Assembly: GCA_030141605.1 (NCBI GenBank)
Contig: JAQGDQ010000100.1
Coordinates: 372,001-436,000 of the forward strand
Length of the DNA: 64,000 nucleotides
Direction of reading: 5' to 3'
From: Tubiluchus corallicola
Taxonomy: Eukaryota; Priapulida; Priapulimorpha; Priapulimorphida; Tubiluchidae
Part shown: piece by piece, positions 61,450 through 64,000 of the stretch
How positions within the stretch are numbered: the stretch's first letter is position 1
How the letters are laid out: each line of letters opens with the position of its first letter
Program-made: the position numbers and the translations under genes
Notes under the pieces: generated by a model
Told to the model about the DNA's origin: nothing
Database searches by the model: none
What the model saw: only the letters and a program-made list of their open reading frames with translations

Positions 61450-63090
61450 TGATGTGCATTTGGGTGCCGAAACTTTGATAGCAATTTATGAGCATTGATT
61501 TTGCTCTGATTTGACCTTTTGTCTTTGCAAAATGATTCTGAGACTGCAACAACCATTTCAGAAGCAAAACTGTTGGCACATCTTCAGTAAATTAAGATGT
61601 TACCCAAGTTTCAAGCACAGTAGCTATCTTATGACAGGAATTAATGGAATTTCAGGTTGCATTTGTTATTTCAAAAATTGGTAGTAGGAATTGTAAGCTT
61701 GATATATAGATAAATTTATGGTGCATGCTGCCTATATCTTTTTGCCCATGCCTCCTGTGTTGCCAATTCCATTAACACTATGAGTGCTGCACTTTTTTAA
61801 AAAGAACAAAGTAAAAATATAATTAAACACATATTTCAAATCCATTTTAGGGCTTTTCTGTAGTGAAAATGATTATTTAGAAAAAGTGTTATCTTAAGTA
61901 TTTTTAGTATGTATGTATGATATTATTAGATATAAAAGTGTTTTTGTTAAAAGAGGTTAGTATAGTGTTGGTGGATTTTGTAGATTTTGAAAGCTTTGTA
62001 TAATTTTTTTGGTTATCTGTATTACAAAATACAAATACTGTAAGTGTCACAAAAGTATTGTAAGCATTGTATCGACATTTCATTATATTGTGAGAATTGC
62101 GAAAGCTGTCAGGTTAGAAGTGAAATTAAAGTTTTTGTCTGGTTTTTCCAACTGCGACAGGATTCATTGATAAAGAAAGCACAAGCTGTATTGTATCATG
62201 GCAATTGTAGTTCATGATATATATAGTAACTGTAAAATGAAATGTAATTTGTCCGATTTTAACTTAAAAAATCTAAGTGCAATAAGAAAATCTGTGTTAC
62301 GAAGATTCAGTTATTTCTTTACTGAACTCTGAACATAGAGTGTAAGCTTATTGTGGTAAACTATAAAATGAACTGTATGGCTGTATGTCATGTATGTGTA
62401 AACATACACGGCTTCTTGCTATGTCATAAGGCATTTTAGCTCATAATATTGCCCAGATTCGTATTACATGCCCTTATTATTATTATATCACGTCACCTGT
62501 CACCTATAAGATGTTTTAAATAACACAGCCATTAGCATGCAAACTAACTGTTCTTATTGTTAATATTGTTAAAATGGCACTGCAGTTTGGTAGGTTTTAT
62601 TGTATTAAGTTTATTGTATCAGGGAGATGATGAAGTGATGCACTGATGGATGTAAATACGACACTTGTATGTAATTACTATTTTATCTTCCTATGCTACC
62701 TTTCAGATGGTGCTAAGACCTCATGGTATTCTTTACTGTCTTCGTTTCTGTGCCTCTTTTTGAAATTCGAAGCCCGTATCGAGGGATTTTTGCTTATGGC
62801 AATTGTCTCTGTGTTTATAGGCCATATGTATTTATAATCTCTGTGTAATGTTCCTTGCATTCAAAGGTGTGGTATTGCAGAAGTTAAATTTCATTCACTG
62901 GATATTTAAAATACGTCTGCCATTACTTTATAGTGCTGTGGGCATAATACCTTATTCAGTATTGTCTTTTCAAGTATAAGATAGCATAGTGTTAACAGGA
63001 TATCGTGATGGTCTATTGATTCTGAAAAAAATCGAGTTAGTTTACTGTTGCTGGTGGTATGAGGCTTAACCTTGATGATAGATAGCCAAA
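61450..63090. other. Intergenic, nothing recognised
   Basis: AT-rich sequence with short chance frames only; no RNA gene or transposon ends seen. Confidence 0.4.
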
Positions 63091-63175
63091 GGAGATTGCT
63101 GAGTGGTTATGGTGTGTGTTCGCATTTGATAGTTAAGCAGCACCAGGCCTGGTTAGTAAGTGGATGAGTGACACT
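63091..63175 (+). mobile_element. SINE fragment with tRNA-like head and 5S-rRNA-like segment
   Basis: 63095-63115 (ATTGCTGAGTGGTTATGG) resembles the A-box arm of a Ser/Leu-type tRNA. 63131-63172 closely resembles the internal promoter of eukaryotic 5S rRNA (AAGCAG, GGCCTGGTTAGTA, GTGGATGAGTGAC). Neither is an intact RNA gene. The combination suggests a pol III-transcribed SINE or a 5S-derived (SINE3-type) remnant. The 3' end of the element is not defined. Confidence 0.6.
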
Positions 63176-64000
63176 ACATATGCTATTATTCCACATATGT
63201 TGCATAGCCAATGTCATCGCCAATCCTGAAACATGTTTGTATCCAGTTAACTTCTTTACTTTGATTAATGATTTTAATTAATTTATGATTTGGTGTGCAT
63301 TTGTTTTCAAATGTTTCCTCATTTGTTGTGTGGACTAAAAATTTTGGTGTGGTAGTTGTAGATTTTTTATTTAAATGTATGTATGTCATCATTGAAAGAA
63401 TGCTCAGTCTGGATTAAAGAAAGGTTTCGCAAAATAACGATGGCAAAATTTGTCTGATGTCAAGGATGTCGTTTGTTTGTTATTATGTGTTCCACTTGCT
63501 TCTGGTCCTTGGTCAGTGTTTGGAAATGGTTGGCAAGCCGTTTTACTCAGTATCGTGTCATTTTGGGAATCAAAGTAATTTCAGTTAGAGTCTTGACCTC
63601 TGTTACGCTTTAATTTCCATCCCTAGGCTTTCTGAAATAAGTTCTAAAGTACTATTGTATGACTGTTTGACATTTTAAACTCAGGGACTGCCTTGTACTT
63701 TTACTTGAATGTCAAATGCCTCTTGCAAGCCACCTAGCATAATTATTACTTTTTGTTGGGATAATTAAGTCCACTGATTGGAATAATTAGCACCAATTTC
63801 AAGAGTGGTAACCAATATAATGTCAGGACAATGACTGGTTTAAACACACGACCGAAAACCCATTTTGATGTTAAAAGTGTTGGAATGTGTGAACTGTGAC
63901 TGGTCACAATGCCACAAATTTTTAAAATTTGCACAATTTTGTTTGCACATCCTGGCTACCAAAGTGTCAGCTTGAAGCAGGCTTGCTAGAGTTTGCTTGG
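63176..64000. other. Window end, nothing recognised
   Basis: No supported gene or repeat family. The SINE tail may extend some way into this interval. Confidence 0.4.

Overview
This window is AT-rich, intron-rich animal DNA, most likely from an invertebrate metazoan. It holds three well-conserved multi-exon genes in a repeat-littered background. I cannot fix the phylum. The AP-3 beta protein is close to vertebrate homologues, which argues for a slowly evolving lineage. Gene models were built by hand from GT-AG junctions, codon phase and conserved family residues.

Layout. 1-14.1 kb: no supportable gene; a foldback element (3.35-3.52 kb), an E-box cluster (5.23-5.79 kb) and a long trinucleotide array (6.81-7.04 kb). 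14.1-16.8 kb: a LINE reverse-transcriptase fragment with an intact frame, sitting inside a (GA)n microsatellite. 17.67-18.06 kb: a short element with inverted ends. 19.97-34.54 kb, minus strand: the beta subunit of the AP-3 adaptor complex, 21 coding exons and 1051 codons, with a 958-bp hAT-type element in one intron. 34.79-45.67 kb, plus strand: a SCAMP gene (secretory carrier membrane protein), divergent from AP-3 beta with 243 bp between start codons; a transposon containing a decayed LINE lies in one of its introns. 48.66-58.28 kb, plus strand: a flavin polyamine oxidase of the PAOX type, 6 exons. 56.1-64 kb: three pogo-like MITEs and a tRNA/5S-like SINE, one MITE pair lying inside PAOX introns.

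Functional reading. AP-3 beta and SCAMP both act in post-Golgi/endosomal membrane traffic. They share a short intergenic promoter carrying two oppositely oriented TCATGTGAC-type E-boxes, the class of site bound by MITF/TFE factors. The most striking gene-structural finding is in SCAMP: two adjacent exons encode alternative versions of the last membrane segment, share the same phases, and keep the reading frame only if used one at a time. The polyamine oxidase has the FAD motif, catalytic His and Lys, but lacks a peroxisomal C-terminal tripeptide.
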